Made by a program: the position numbers and the translations under genes
NCBI RefSeq assembly: GCF_008831285.2
Contig: NC_045145.1
Coordinates: forward strand, 21,034,040-21,098,039
DNA length: 64,000 nucleotides
Direction of reading: 5' to 3'
Source of the DNA: Nymphaea colorata
Lineage: Eukaryota > Streptophyta > Magnoliopsida > Nymphaeales > Nymphaeaceae
Notes under the pieces: generated by a model
The model's database searches: none
What the model saw: only the letters and a program-made list of their open reading frames with translations
Told to the model about the DNA's origin: nothing
Part shown: positions 32,101 through 46,400 of the stretch, piece by piece
Layout: every line of letters starts with the position of its first letter
How positions within the stretch are numbered: the stretch's first letter is position 1

Positions 32101-34532
32101 GAATCACAATTTTGAGAAGACAAGAGTGCCTGTATCGCTTTAAGAACCTTCAATCAATAAGACAGAGATGAAATTATTTCATGCCTCAGCCAGAAAGATA
32201 ACATTAAATCAAAAGCAATATTTTCATTACAACACCAAAGCTAAAATAGTCAGATTTTTGTCCAGTAATTTCATTAAAATGTGCCAATCATTACCGACAA
32301 ACAAGAACTTGCTACAATCTCAGAGAACGAAGGCATTTATTACAAGATAAACAACTAATATTGTTTTTATATAACAAATGTATTATGCTATGTATACCCA
32401 TTCAAAGTTTCATTTTTATTATTGGAAATGAGGAGGAGGAAGGCCCTTTACAAGAAACAAATGCAACCTCCTCTTGTTTTCCATAAATAATCCTAATCCC
32501 AAGTTCCCAACGTATATGCTGAGATATTTGCCAGCATTTTTTTTTAACTTTTAATTACCTAGTTAAGATTGAGACCATGGACTACTTGACCCTTGAGGCA
32601 TTGCTAAATGAAGGCAAGCCTTGGTGGCAAATCCATGATAAGCACACATATTGTACTGATAAAAGACCAGATTCCCCATAGAACAATCACCTTGACCTCT
32701 CAAGCATGATGCCATGAAAAGCGTCTTTCCTCCAGGAGCAGCGCAACAATCAATAATGGTTTCACCTTGTTGAGGATTAACAACAGATACCACTAGGCCT
32801 GCAGCAAAACCATGACAACCGTTCCTTGTATTAGATATAAAGAAAAAATGTCTCTCATGCTAACTTTTTAGAACAGCAAGACAGAATTAATTGGCAACTC
32901 ATACTCTAGGATGGTGCCTTACCTCAATCAACAGCAGTTAACCTGCCAGAAATAACTTATACATATGCGGTCATAAATGATTGCTTTAAAGACTTTATCC
33001 AATATAACAGTTCCAAATTTTAGAAACAAAACAGAATGGTTCAAGCTTAATTAACAGCAAAAAAAATTTAATGCGGCTCTAAACAAGACTTAGAAGAAGC
33101 TTTCTTGATTAAGTTAGGATGAACAAAATTATGTCATATCACTAAATAAACACAAAGAAACGAAATCATATTTGTTAGACATGATGGAGGCATTAATGAA
33201 CCCCTATAACATTTTAAGCTGACCTGCACTTTCATCTTGAACTGCACAAATACCATCTCTCAGCAAACCAGCTTGTAGGACAGCCTGCCATGCAAGAAAG
33301 AAGAATGAACATACATCAGATTATTGGAATGCCTGTCATGCAAGAATGAATAATGAATATCATCGCATAATAGGAATGTCAGATTGAGCTGCAAATATAG
33401 AGATATGACCATTTTTCTGGGTCTCCCAATATGACTATGATGTAAAAGGATAGATAAAGGGGCTCAAAATGGTGTGCCATATGACATGGTTTGTCACAAT
33501 GCAAGCATCCATAACACCGATGTGCTTTGCCTGATGGTAGATTTCAAATTACAACCATTCATCCAGTTAGTATCCTATATTGAATGCCAAGGTAAGGAAC
33601 ACATGTGAAGATGATTGTCTATACATGACTCTAGAATGTGATATTTCACAAAGACATGCATTTAATACATAGAAAAGGTTAGCTTTTTCAACAATGTATG
33701 GGCAGTCCAGCCATGCATAGAGCTGGGGGCCAGGAATGCAGCTCATGAAGCCCTCAATGATTGAGCATATTCTTATCTGGTAAAGCTTTTGTTTATAAAA
33801 TGCATCTGACTGAAAATCAGGCTGTAGACAAAAAGTCCAAACACTAACAGCTTTATCTAGAATTTTTGCAGAATCCATAATTCCATATTAAGATATCTAC
33901 AGGTTCTGGGCCTCTGGCTTATCACCCCATCACCAAGCTAGACCATCATATTTTTTATCTAAATCAAACTCAGTCCTCATCCAAATCTTCACAAAACCTG
34001 TCCTGCGACATACAACAGTACACCTGCTTGAAGGGAGCTACAGCAGGTGCAATCAGCTTGTCCATCTTCAGAAAGTTGCACTCCCAACTTTAAACTAACT
34101 CTTATCTTCCATCCCTTCCAATCCATTAGCATTACTTATCAGTTTCCTTCATGTCTACTTCACATAGTTGCCCAGTGAATGATGAAACAGTTTGTAGGGA
34201 AAGTATCATTAAGGAACTTTCTACGGCCTTCCAAATTAACCTTGAAATCATACTGATATTTTGATGCATGCAGTACATTTAAGAAAAGCTTTGCAAGTAA
34301 TGGTACTCCACACAACTAGACCAGCTTTTGAAGAGATTAGGTGACACTTCAAAGAACAACCAAATTACCCCCAGCCACATAATGCAGACAATGGGATCCT
34401 AAGTCACATGGATATCGCAGATTGATCCTCGTACACGTGTTGACACATAAATACACCAACTTGGTAAGGGGACACATCGTGGTAAAACTCTTTTTCTACC
34501 TTTCAAAATGCATGAATTTTTGTGGGAGTTTT

Positions 34533-34569
<37 letters not shown>

Positions 34570-36314
34570 CCCCATCCAAAACACATTAAACCCTTTTTCT
34601 TTTTAAATAAATGCACGAATTTTTTTGTAGAATTTGGCATATATTATTTTATCTATTGTTGTACCCCATACCCGCACTGCCTAAAATTTGCCGTACTTGT
34701 ACCAGCAGAGTGTACCTATTCCCAGTCCTGCATTCATACCCATGTGACTTAGGAGCTCAAAATAAAAGAATGCAAAAGAAAACAATTTTCTACTCATGAA
34801 AAAGCATTTAGAATTTTAGAGTTCCAAATATGTACCTGCATACCAGTTCTGAGGTGAACGAAGTCCTTTGTATAAGGAGATGGTTCAACATGCACCTAAG
34901 GTCATAGATCAGAATAAGGAACCTATCAGCCATTAATATATTTTACTAAGACTGCAGCAAATAAATAAGGCACATGATATGACTCAGTTTAATACAATCA
35001 ATAGATAATGACACTAATATTGTTCAGTATCACTGAAAAGTGATAATGATGAAACAGGGGTGCATAGGATTGGGTTTTAAGCATACTCTGTTCAAAAGCA
35101 TTACTCTTAGTAACTATTAACAGATCTTCCCATGTTCCTCACAACTACAAACCACTAAAAACCATGCAGAAGACGTTTTTATTTTCTTCCAACACATGCA
35201 CTCGACAAGGAGAAACATGCCATGACAGTATGGTGAATGCTCATGCTTGTTGCAGAAAAGTGACAGCGACCAAATTAACAAATCTCACATGGGTATGAGC
35301 CATTGTCACAAAGATTGACTTCTTCTTCTTTTTTTGAGAAAAAAAATGAAAAAAGAAAAAATAAAGAAAAAGTTAATATCATGATACTAAAAGCATGCCA
35401 AAATGAAATTGTCACACTTTTTTCATTTTTTGAATTTAAAAAGTTTTTTGTATATCTTAGATTTTTTTATTTTTCTTTTTAAACTTAGCAAGTAGCAACT
35501 ATTTTGAACTTTTATCAAAATTTTTGTAAGAAAATTAGTAGAAAACTCAAATTATCATAGTTTTTTCATTTTGTAGTTTGTATTTTGTATTTTTTATTTC
35601 CTGAGGCTTCCCTGAGAAGATAAGTTTGTCAGTAACAGTCAAGAAAAACCTCATCGATAAAAAAAAAACAAAAAAAAAAACATTTGTGACAATTTGAGTT
35701 TGATATAAATTTGTTCAAGCCCATAAAAAGAAGAAAAGTTAATAATAACTGATGTACCTCCCAGTCAATTCAGTTACTCTGACATGAGATTCTGGAAAAT
35801 AAATATCTTCTTAACTAAAAGTAGGCGTAAACAGAAACACCAACACCATGCAGCTGTAGCCTGTAGGTATAAAGGCTTTGACTGCTAGCGATTTAAAATA
35901 ATGAGAATAGGCTTGATTATTCCACAGCCGCAAATATTGTCATCGGGCTTCTAATGGCAAGGTTTTTGTCAGGTATTTTCAGCAAAGTTATTTTTCTCAA
36001 AAAATCTCATCAATCTTTTAGAAGATGAAAAAAACTCCTAAAAATTGGATAAAAATAAAGTAAATAATAAACTAATAAGAAGAAGACATAAAAAATGACA
36101 AGATAAGATAAAAAAAAATCATGATAAACAATTTAATTTAAGTTTAAACTTTAAAGTTTGGGCCATGATTATGTTAACATCAAAAAACACAAAAACCAAA
36201 AAGGTGTGACAAAAGTCGTTAAACATATTTTTCACATTTGAACAAAAGAAATAATCTTTTGCATGTTTTTCCTTTTTAGGCTTTCTTTTGTTTAACAGTA
36301 ATATTGAGTTTGTT

Positions 36315-36358
<44 letters not shown>

Positions 36359-39300
36359 CGCAATAATTTTTCTTTTTGCAAAAAGAGGAACCAGAAAAAT
36401 AATAACATTTTTTCTACAGAAAAAAGGAATTTTCTTGTTCCTAGATAGAATACATAAAATACATCAAAGATAATCTGGTCAAATTTCCCAGTTGATCTTC
36501 AAATTTTGCCACACTCAAGATCACAAAGAGAAAAGTAAACAAAGAGATATAAACTATAAATTGACAGCATCCAAATGAGAACATGTGAGAAATTGAATGG
36601 GACCTCCAATGCCTTCAGCTGTTTGATTAGATCGGCTCTAGTAATACCTTTTGCATGATTTGGCCTGTCATTTAATTTGATGGCTGCACATAAGCACTAC
36701 ATATAAATGTCTTCCTATCATAGTTAGACATCTGTTTGAATTCAATGATAAAACAAACCTGAGGCAGAAGCATGGTGTACTGTTGTTCCAAGTCATTAGC
36801 CTCACAGTATCTTCTAGCCCAAAATATTTCGTCCACCGCCTGACCATCCACTGTTGAGAAAATATACATCAACAGACATATTAAAAGGAACATCTATTAA
36901 AGAAATAACACATCATATAAAGCAAGTTCACTCTAGAACTAAGAACCAACAAAATAAGTTCATAAATTTAAGGACACATTATCCAACAGTGGCATTTGAA
37001 GTGTAAGCCGCCCAAAGTATCAGTATGAGTTAACAGGACCCGATAATTTCTGATGTGTTACGTTAACAGGATGAGACATTTTCCCCGTGTCCATAAAGAG
37101 GTGAACCCCATGTCTGAGAGGTGCATGTCCTCAGAAAGAAATAGCATAAATCCCCACTAAAAAGGAGGTTCTTTTTGCAAAGTTCAAAGGTGGGACCACC
37201 CCAATTCAATTACAGTAGAACCCCAATTACGGAAAAAAGTGGAGAAAAAACAACACTTACAACTGGATGAGAGTAAATGGTAGCAAGAGCACGGGCTTGC
37301 CCACGTTCATCTCCTTCAAGGCTTGGCAGTGGAAGTGAATCCTTTTCCTAACATACAAAACTTGAATAGAGTTCCGTACATGAAAGAAATTATTGAAAAA
37401 AGCTAAATGAATCCAAATTAAAACATGCCAACCATGCATAAAACTAGCTTCCGCAGAATTCCATTCACCATGCTACCTGCACCAGGTCGAAGAGCCGTCT
37501 TTGCAAGTGTAACATTCTGCCCAGGCATAAAATGTAACAATGGAGACATGTCATGGTTAAAGGATAATGATACTAGAACATATGATTATGAAGATATTTT
37601 CAGATTGGCAAGACAATGAAAGCATCACTGGGCCATACGATCAAATATTCTTACATTACTAATACAGCAGAATGCTTTGAAAAATGACGAAACCATGAAC
37701 CAAAAGATGTTAACAAAAGGCAGTTAAGCAACCAAGGCTTGCTTTGAGGCAAAGAACGCATCCCTGAAGAGAAAAACAAGCTAAGAAAGCATAAGTTTCC
37801 ACGTCATAGGATGGCCAGAGCTATAGACAACTCAAGTAGTGAGAAATTGAGACATCTCAAGAACTAGCTATGCTTGAAAGAAAAAATACCATCCACTTCA
37901 AAAACAGTTCCCTTGATAATGATAACCAAAATAAAATATCAATTTTTAACACAGTTTTGAATTAATTTCCCAAAGATCGCACAATGACCTGCCATCTTAT
38001 TCTGGTTAAAGATTTAGCCAATGCAACACCACAAATTTCTAATAGACTGAAGAAAGAAAGGGCACCAAGCTAAACATAGAGCAGTAATTCTCGTTCTCCT
38101 CTGACAAGATGTAAACATCCTTGACACCTACCATTTACCAATGACTCATGTCTTTAGAACTAAAAGCTTCGCAAGGATCATACCTCATTTACAACAGCGT
38201 GTGATGGGATATTTAGTTTGACTAACTCATAGGCACCCATGCGGAGAATCTAAGTAAGAACCATGAATCTAGTTCAGATATGGCACATAGGCTTGTAAAA
38301 CACTATTCCAATTTGACGAGCATGTAATAGGTACCTGCAACAACAGAGGCTCCATGCTGTTCACTGCATCTGGATCGTTACAAAACGAGCTTATAACGTA
38401 ATCAAGATAGCGTCTCCAACGTACAGTACCGCCAACGATGTCAGTCACCTAAATATGTCAGGTGAGTCAATAAAAAGGAAAGTTGCATCTGGGAAGGACC
38501 TAAGACAACAAGTTGTCAACAGACAAATAAGCATAATGACAAGACCTTGCATCCTCCAATCTTTTGCATAATTTACAGGCCACATGCCATTACAAAAATT
38601 AAAAACCAATCAGTTGCCTAGCCTGTCATTTTCCAAACCTTTCATCAAATACAATTTACCTGGCTCCACATTATAAGAAGAATAAGATGCGACCTGAGAA
38701 GCACATCTTCATGCATCAAGAAATAAAACAAATTAGAAGTCGTTAAAAGTTTATTTAGATTTCTGCGTTTAACTTCCTAGAATTTCATGATATTGTCGCT
38801 GAAAAGATAATTGAACTTGTTTGCTTGATTCCTACAGCTTTGGTAATGAGAGTATCTTCACGTTTTCCTTAAGCATGGTTTGTTAGGTTTCTATTTTAAA
38901 TCATTATTTTAACGTTATATTTGATCCTTCTGTTCTCAGCCGTGACAAACATGAAATTTTAAAATCCCACTAGTAGACCAGTCGCTGGATGTGGGAAAGT
39001 TAGTTTCGATTACCTGTAGACATGGCAGATGGAGCAAATTTGTGCTCTTTTCTATGTCACTCTCATGATTACAACCATGTTCTTATCATTTTGAATCCAC
39101 CAGCTGGAGGAAAACATCTAACGGGATTCAAACCGGGCATTTATTTGTGAGCATTAGCATAAATATGTAGGTAGGTAGGGGTTCATTGACGGTTGCATAT
39201 ACATATGTACATGAATTTGTAAAAAAAAATTACAACGAACCAGGAAATTACAAAATAAACTCGTGCCTTAATTTATTTTAACATTTTAGTATGTAAAAGA

Positions 39301-40486
39301 TATTAGTTGCAAATAAAATGCAACCAACAAGAAAATGAAAACTAATTTAAAATCAAATGGATCCATATGGTCCACCTTTTGTTTGCATGGTTTCCGTTTC
39401 TCTAATCAACATATACAGCTTGATGTGCCTATGAGGTACTCATGAGTGAAAGCGATCATATATATTGCAGTTCATAGAATCAACAGCGAAGATAAATCAA
39501 GGAACAGCTAAAACAAAGACCATACCAATCTCACATCCCTGTCATCCAAATCCCTAATCCGAAATCCTAGAGTTCTTTCAACATAGCCCATTTCTTGCTC
39601 TCTGGAATCTTCTCTCTGCCCATTCAACAAATCAGCAAAAGCGCCGCCTTGCTCTATCCTCAGCAACCGTACGGCCGAAACTGCCACCATTCATGACCAA
39701 GAAAAAAGATGAGTCAACAATGAGATTTCAAGCGTCCAAAGAAACAACCATGAAGAACGTAAAGAACGTCCAATATGTTTTTTCACTAGAAGAATGACAC
39801 CATATGAAATTCAACGAAGGCGCGGAAAGCATGCAGTCGGGGCTACTGCAACGCAATTATGGACGGAAGGAGATTCGATAGAAAAACGATAAAGAATTCA
39901 GACTTAAATCCATGATGAAGCTTAGTGATAAAGTAGTGAAAATGAACAGAAAAACGGAACTATCAGTAGATACCCAATCTTACAGCAGTGAGAAGAGTTG
40001 AAACTCATAGAAGCACCAATTCCCATGTTTTATAAATCGACTTTGTCAGAATATTTCCAGAAAAAAAAAAAGACAGATAACCATAAAATTCGAAGGAAAA
40101 TGCATCAAAATCCAGGAAAGCAAAAATGCTGATGGCGGACATTACCTCATTCCAATCGATTACCGGAAAACTATAATAATTAAAACTCCAAAGCTACCAT
40201 AAGTTAAACATCAAAAACCTCCAGAAAGAATCAAACGAACGGAGATACACAGCTAGTGGAAGTTCGCCATGAAACAAGAGAAAGATGGGATGCCGCCACC
40301 TGCTCTGTGAGGAGAAACTTCCGTATTCAACTTGAGGCTTCTATGTTCTCGGCTGGTGCTTGAACGGCTATTGGGTTGTCTCGAACTCCGCTGGAGAGAA
40401 GGATCTTTCAATGGTCTGTAGTTGCGCGAAAAGGAATTCGAGCGGGAAACCGGAGTGAGTGAGTTGAAACAAACGAATGAGCCCAT
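29114..40486 (-). CDS. RsmB/Sun-type rRNA (cytosine-5)-methyltransferase with NusB domain, probably plastid
   Basis: Sixteen exons: 40486-40300, 39680-39526, 38448-38335, 38249-38184, 37516-37445, 37347-37261, 36850-36759, 36664-36604, 34895-34836, 33284-33224, 32798-32691, 31741-31623, 31421-31350, 31038-30953, 30321-30225, 29242-29114, giving 521 aa. Residues 1-60 are rich in Ser and Arg and poor in acids, like a chloroplast transit peptide. Then comes a NusB-like RNA-binding domain (about 62-200; SPHRAVSAVRLLRIEQGGA, ILRMGAYELVKLNIPSHAVVNE). The SAM-dependent domain has DCCAAPGGKT (335-344), DAPCSG with Cys410 and YSTCSI with Cys460, the two-cysteine signature of m5C RNA methyltransferases. 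Bacterial RsmB methylates C967 of 16S rRNA, so plastid 16S rRNA is the likely substrate (inference). Introns total nearly 10 kb and carry TA microsatellites and A/T-rich filler. Confidence 0.93.
34537..34563. repeat. (TA)n microsatellite, RsmB-like gene intron
   Basis: About 13 TA units inside the 1.55-kb intron between 33285 and 34835. Confidence 0.95.
36318..36354. repeat. (TA)n microsatellite, RsmB-like gene intron
   Basis: About 18 TA units inside the 1.7-kb intron between 34896 and 36603. The surrounding 35330-36300 is low-complexity A- and T-runs. Confidence 0.95.
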
Positions 40487-42600
40487 TTCTTACGTACTTC
40501 TGGCTTTCTTTTCCTGCTTTTCTACGAATTTGGCTCTCCACCTCAAGATTTTTCAAGATTGCAGGAGAAAAGGGCGCTGGTTTTCGGTTGCTCTTATCCT
40601 CAAGGACTCGAGTAAATGCAATTGCCAAATATTTTTTCCACCCAGCCGAAGAGTCGTGAATGACATTATGTTGCTTCCTTCTCCCGGGCTCACCTTTTTG
40701 TCTGTTTCTGAAATTTCATTTTTTCACATTTTTTTGCAAAACATAACGTCGATTAGGATCTTAAAATGAATCAAAAACTTTGCCGTAGTAACTTTCCAAT
40801 ATTACCTTCTATCATTAACTTGTTTTTTTTATTATTTTGTTGGCCTTCTAATTTTTCAGCCTAACTCAATTTTTTTGAAAAATGTACCTCCTCTTCTAGC
40901 AACTTCAACTAAGACGATCTCTAACAGGTTGTACTAAGACTCATTGATTCTTTCCTACATAACAAAGCTTCTTATTGGAGTATTTATTAATGAAAGGTGT
41001 TAGAAAGTTGTCCCGACATTGAGTTGTGGTAATCTAATATTGTTAAAATATATAAGTACACAAAAACATAAATGCGTATAATGTCTTTGTCACTCAATTT
41101 TTTTGTTAACTCATCGATTTATAACGCATTGTAGACCATAAATTTATCATGCCGTTTATTTTCTTTCCTTTTCATGCACCAAATAGACCATGTTCATCGA
41201 ATTATTTTGGCGTTTTGATCATTCAATTCACTTGGTTTGGAGACAGGAAAAGCGTTGGACATATAAAACTCAGGCAGCAGGTCGCACTATCCAACCGCAA
41301 CTATGTATTCGTAAACTATACAAAGTGTCTTTTAGTTTTAGACTACTTGTAGTAATACAATTTACCATATTTGAACATTCACTTATGTGTATATATATTT
41401 ATGGTATGACAAATAGGTATATATATATATATTATTATATTTATGTTAATGTTTTATTTTTTGCAAGATAATTATACAAACAAACTTGCACAATTAGTTT
41501 TGCATGAATCACCATTTAGCTCGTTCAATTGCAAACAAGAATACCATCCATATTTTAGCAAAATAGGATCTTTTTATCAAAAATGATAGAGCCATTGCCG
41601 CCAGCCAGCCAACTTAAAAATTCAAAATATCCCTAGTGTTTATTGCAAATGAGAGAGAGAGGGGGGGTCGTGATGGCAGGCTGGTGAGAGCCTAATCGCC
41701 AATTTGTTTGTTATTTATCTGAATTGCAGATAGTGATAGTGCAATACTCTAGTTGATGGGTGCACCACTGACCCACTCAAGTTCTGAGTTGATCGAGGAA
41801 GAGAGGAGTGTTTTGGCCCTTCTTTGGTCGCTTCCACTCGCCAGAGAGAGAGAAAGAGAAATATAGCTAAAACAAGCCAATGTACAAATATACCACCCCT
41901 CAATGAGTGTTAAGAATGGTGCAACAAATTTTAAAACATAAATCAAGTAGAACCATAGAATGATGTAATAAATTCAAACCCTGATAGTGACTAGCTCTTA
42001 TGATGAGTTAAACCTTAGTGTGAACCATGGATGCAAGGGCAGAATCACTGCAGGCTGCTATTTATATCATTTATGATAGTCCAAATCGACGACCAAAAGG
42101 CAATCAGCCAGATCTTTCAAAGAAACATTTGCCTGTTTTTAGATATGCAAATATGCTTTGGACCAAACAATGAATCTCTAGCAAAGGATTGAGTGGATAT
42201 AGTGGTGCCTAAGTTCTCCATGTAGAAAGAAAAACTTGCTGAACCTCAATCTAGTATAAAAACAAGTGAATAGTGAATTCGTCATCCTACGGACAAAAAG
42301 GGCAATAAGTTGCACATTTTAAACCCCGTTTTTTTGAAGTTTTCTCCATTTGAACCTTGTCCATCAAAATGAATCAAACATGCAATCGAGTTCTTGACAT
42401 GGGAGCTTTGTTTCCATAGAAAATGCTTAAGAAACATGCTAGGAGCCAATATAAATGAATGACCGACACATGAAATCGAGAGATTGCCTATATTAGTCTC
42501 TGCCCATATAAAAGAATTGACAATGTTATGAAATGACTTGGGGCCTTGTCCAAATTGAGCTGGGATGTGACATCTCAAGAGTGCAGCGACCAATACATCT

Positions 42601-42658
<58 letters not shown>

Positions 42659-43379
42659 GTGCTCTTAATCTCAAGCTCAACATTTTTCAATACTGTTGAG
42701 ATAGTAGCACTTCTAAATTTTAAACTGAGGACATGACTATAACATGCTACCTAACCCAATCGGTTGCACGACAAAAAAAAGAGTGTCACACTTTTCATAC
42801 AAACTATAAAAAGGAAAAAAAAGAACAATGAAAACTTCTTAATCTGCAAAGCTTGCAACTTTTCTTTAAATATTATCTTCCACCTAACTATTGTTCTTAT
42901 TTTTCTCTACTCTTATCAATTCTTAATATGTTGCTTAAAAAAGATATTAGTGACATTTAGCGAATAAAAAATACGATTGAAAAGAGTCACAGCTAATTCA
43001 GGTCATGGGAAGTTGGATCATAAGCCGTTCTTTGATAGTTACCGTAGCAATAGTTTAGTCATACGGAAACTTAGGTTTAAAACTGTTTTTTTTTAAGGAT
43101 CAAAACTAAAAAATATGCTTAATTCAATGTGTAACCTTTTACAGCATATTCTAGTAATTACAATAACCGCATTTAAGCCGCCTCTCTCAGGTTGAAAGTC
43201 TTTTCATCGAGAAAAAACGCACTGCATTTTGACTCTTTGAGGAAGGCATTGCGTTTACTACCGCTGTACGGTAGAAGATCGCAGTGACCATCCGGCGAGG
43301 AGTGGAGTCATCATGTGTTAGTTGGAAACAGGATCCGGGTCTGCCTTCTGATTCAACCCTTTTTTTTCGAACATGTTTA
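40487..43379. other. Intergenic spacer between two divergent genes
   Basis: No gene is recognised. It contains the promoters of the RsmB-like gene (minus) and of the 43.4-kb gene (plus), for neither of which I see a clear TATA box. It is AT-rich, with TA microsatellites near 41420 and at 42604-42653 and a GA/G tract at 41650-41667. Confidence 0.6.
42604..42653. repeat. (TA)n microsatellite
   Basis: About 25 TA units, one of the longest simple repeats in the window. Confidence 0.95.
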
Positions 43380-43460
43380 ATGGATCCCCTGCTTGACTGC
43401 TTCATCGTAGCACACGCTGCTGCTGTGTCTTGCTGCATGCCTCATGGATCACTTCTCTGA
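43380..43460 (+). promoter_or_regulatory. Upstream ORF overlapping the start of the 43.4-kb gene
   Basis: ATG at 43380 opens a 26-codon frame with a second in-frame ATG at 43437. It ends at TGA 43458-43460, past the main ATG at 43444 and out of frame with it. Whether the mRNA includes it is unknown. Confidence 0.45.
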
Positions 43461-46400
43461 ATTCCCCCTATTCGTTGACAGCAATCTCGGGACCCATCTC
43501 GCGATATCAGTGTCCCCCGACGACACAGTCGGGAATGTGAAGAGTACGTATTCGTCATCAATCTCTGCGTTCAATTTATGGTGCACATAGCATGAAATAT
43601 TCTGCTGTTTTTTTTTTTTTTTTTGTTACGATGACTGCCATCGTACCAAAAGGCGTCCTTCATAGCGTTTCCGAGCCGAAAATCGTATGAGATTGTTCCA
43701 GGCCACGTCCTTCCATGACTCGGTTCATCGATGTAAATAGCATCGTAGAATGGGCGTTTGTCTATTCTTGAATCGTTAAAATTCGCGTTCCGAATAAGCC
43801 GGAACTTGCAACCTGGTTTAGGTTAAGCTGTATTTCGATTCTTCTTCATCGATTCCTGAAGCGTAGTGTAGTTGGGTATGACATGCATCCATTTCCCCTT
43901 TTGTGCAGATTCTGTTTGGCTAAACACTTTTTTCCTTATGCAGGTAAGCTAAGGCATGAGCATTCACTTTGTTTCCCTAATATTGGAGAAATCAGAGACC
44001 TTGCATTGATGGTAGTGTGAGAAACGCATCATCCCACTTTTGTAGAGTAGTGGTTTTCTTGTCTGCTTGTACAGGAAATTTCGCTTTGTTTTCGGCATAC
44101 ATTTATAATCCAGGAACATCCTAGATTCTTAACAGGGGAGGGGAAAAGAAAATACCAAAAGTGAAGAAAGAGAGAAACCTTTTAAAACAAATTATAGCAT
44201 GAACATTTACCAAAAAAGTATATCTTGTAGATTAGCAAACGCCGAGTTCACTGGTAATTCCGAGGTTAGTAAGTATTCTCGGAGTATATGCTCTCTCTTG
44301 TTTCCATTCTTAGGCGATTTTGACTTGCCTGTAGTTATGCCAACATCTAGAAAAGTAGAAGAATCTTGTTTCTTATGGATATTTCGTACCCATCTAAGAA
44401 AATGACTATTGGTACAAGTGGCTCCAACGTTTGTTTAGAAAGTGACTGTTTTTGGACACATTGAGAATCCCCTAATTGTTGTGGCCTGTGCCTATATTTC
44501 TGTCTCTGAAGCAGCTTAATCTAGCTGTTTAGTCATATTTGTAAATAGGCAGCGTAATCAGCTTTGCTCATTGCAGGTGAACAGGGGATCATACTTACAC
44601 CATCTTCCAGATTCAATTCCCATCAAGGATGCTTTCATGGGGCTGAGAACGACTTGGTTTCTTCACATGAAGGCAAATCAGATAAGCACAACAGATACAG
44701 AGAGAGATAGAGGCAGAAATGTTTATGGTGCAAGAGCAGATAAATGCGTCAAGTTCAATTGCAACATTAATATTTCGAAACATGTAGCACCTGAACCTGC
44801 TAAAAAAGCAGGCACTCAAACTGAGAAGCACATTAGGCCCACTGATACTGAGTATGAGATAGATTCTTCAGAAATGGATAAGGTTGACTGCATGCATGGG
44901 GATCAAGAAAAGAAGAGAAGAAAGAAAGGTGCTGTAACAGGTAGAATAAACATGGTGTTGGCTTGCAAGAGAAAGGCTGGGACTGTGCGCTGTAAGAAGT
45001 TCGGGTATCTGACTCTAATGCATATTGGCAGTGCAAGGAAAAAGAAAAATGAGAAACTGAAGAACCAGTACACTTCCAGGAAACGTGTGGGAAGAACAGG
45101 AAACAATGTCAAGTACTCCAACAAGTGGCACATGCCAGAAATGACGACCAATCCTCCTTTTCATCGCAAGAAAAGAATAGAACGTGCAACTAGAGAAGTG
45201 CAGGATGTTGCAGCTAAACATCAAGATATCTACATTTGTTCTCAATCAAGTCAAACAAAGTCCATTTACCATGAGAGTAAAGGAAATTGTGACGGCCAAG
45301 TAGATTGTACAGTTTCCCGCGAAGATGGAAATAATAGTTTAGGCCCAGGAAAATGTTATAGTAGTAGTAATGTGCATAAAAAATACCTTGAACATGGATC
45401 TGATCAATTCACCAATTTGCAATCCAGCTGTAATATTGGCCTCCAAGAGAATGGAATAGCTAAGGTTCAAGGCGTGCATCATCAAACCAATATTAATGAA
45501 GATCAAAGTCAGAATTTTAGACATCATAATTCAAAGAAAATATTTCGTCATGCATATATCCCACAAAATTTGCATTCAAGAGGTGAACTTCAAAGAGAAA
45601 GCTTATCTTCAGAAACTCCAGAAACTCCTTCAAGTAGCATGTCAGAAATGGTTTCAGTGTCGGGCATCATCAGGAGGTACTTTAACTCTGATGAAGTGAG
45701 TTTAACTGACAATCAAGCTGAAAGCAGTAAATGTGCAAGGGGATGCCCTGAGAGCCATACCTTCAGATGTGCGCATCTATGGAATCAAGTTCATGGTTGT
45801 TGGGAACCAGAGACTCCTGGTATCCAAGAGGATCAGTCTAATAGGGGAGGAATAGCTCCTTTACACACCGAAGCATCTTCTCATGTCAATGAATTTAATC
45901 AATCTGGTCAAATAAGAGAAACTTTTCTTGAACAATCAGAGAGGAATGTTGCAGAACATGCTAAGATAAGAGGTAAACATCACAAAGGTCTTAGTTGCAG
46001 TATGTTGCAAGAGGCACCATTGGCATCAAATATGGATGATTGTAAAAGTTCGCAAGTGAAGAACAGTTCTAAAAAGAAGAAAAGAAAAAAGAAGAAAAGG
46101 GAAGAAAAGAAAGAGGAGAATGTTCATCACCAAAAGATACAAGTGGAGAGCCAAACGGGTGATGAAAACAGAGTTGATCAACCTTCAAATTGTGCGGACA
46201 CTTCACTGGATGCTAAAGTGAATGATTTTATGTCTGAACCTGCCGTTGGTGCAGATTCTAGGGCTGACCCCCCGCGTTTTCCTTCGTCCAGCAGCGGCCA
46301 CAGTTCTCCAAAGTTAAAGCCTCGAAGAATGGAAGTTGGAAAGCGCATTCTTGAAGCAGTAAGCAGCCTAAGCACTTCATGTAGAAAAAAATCCTCTAAT

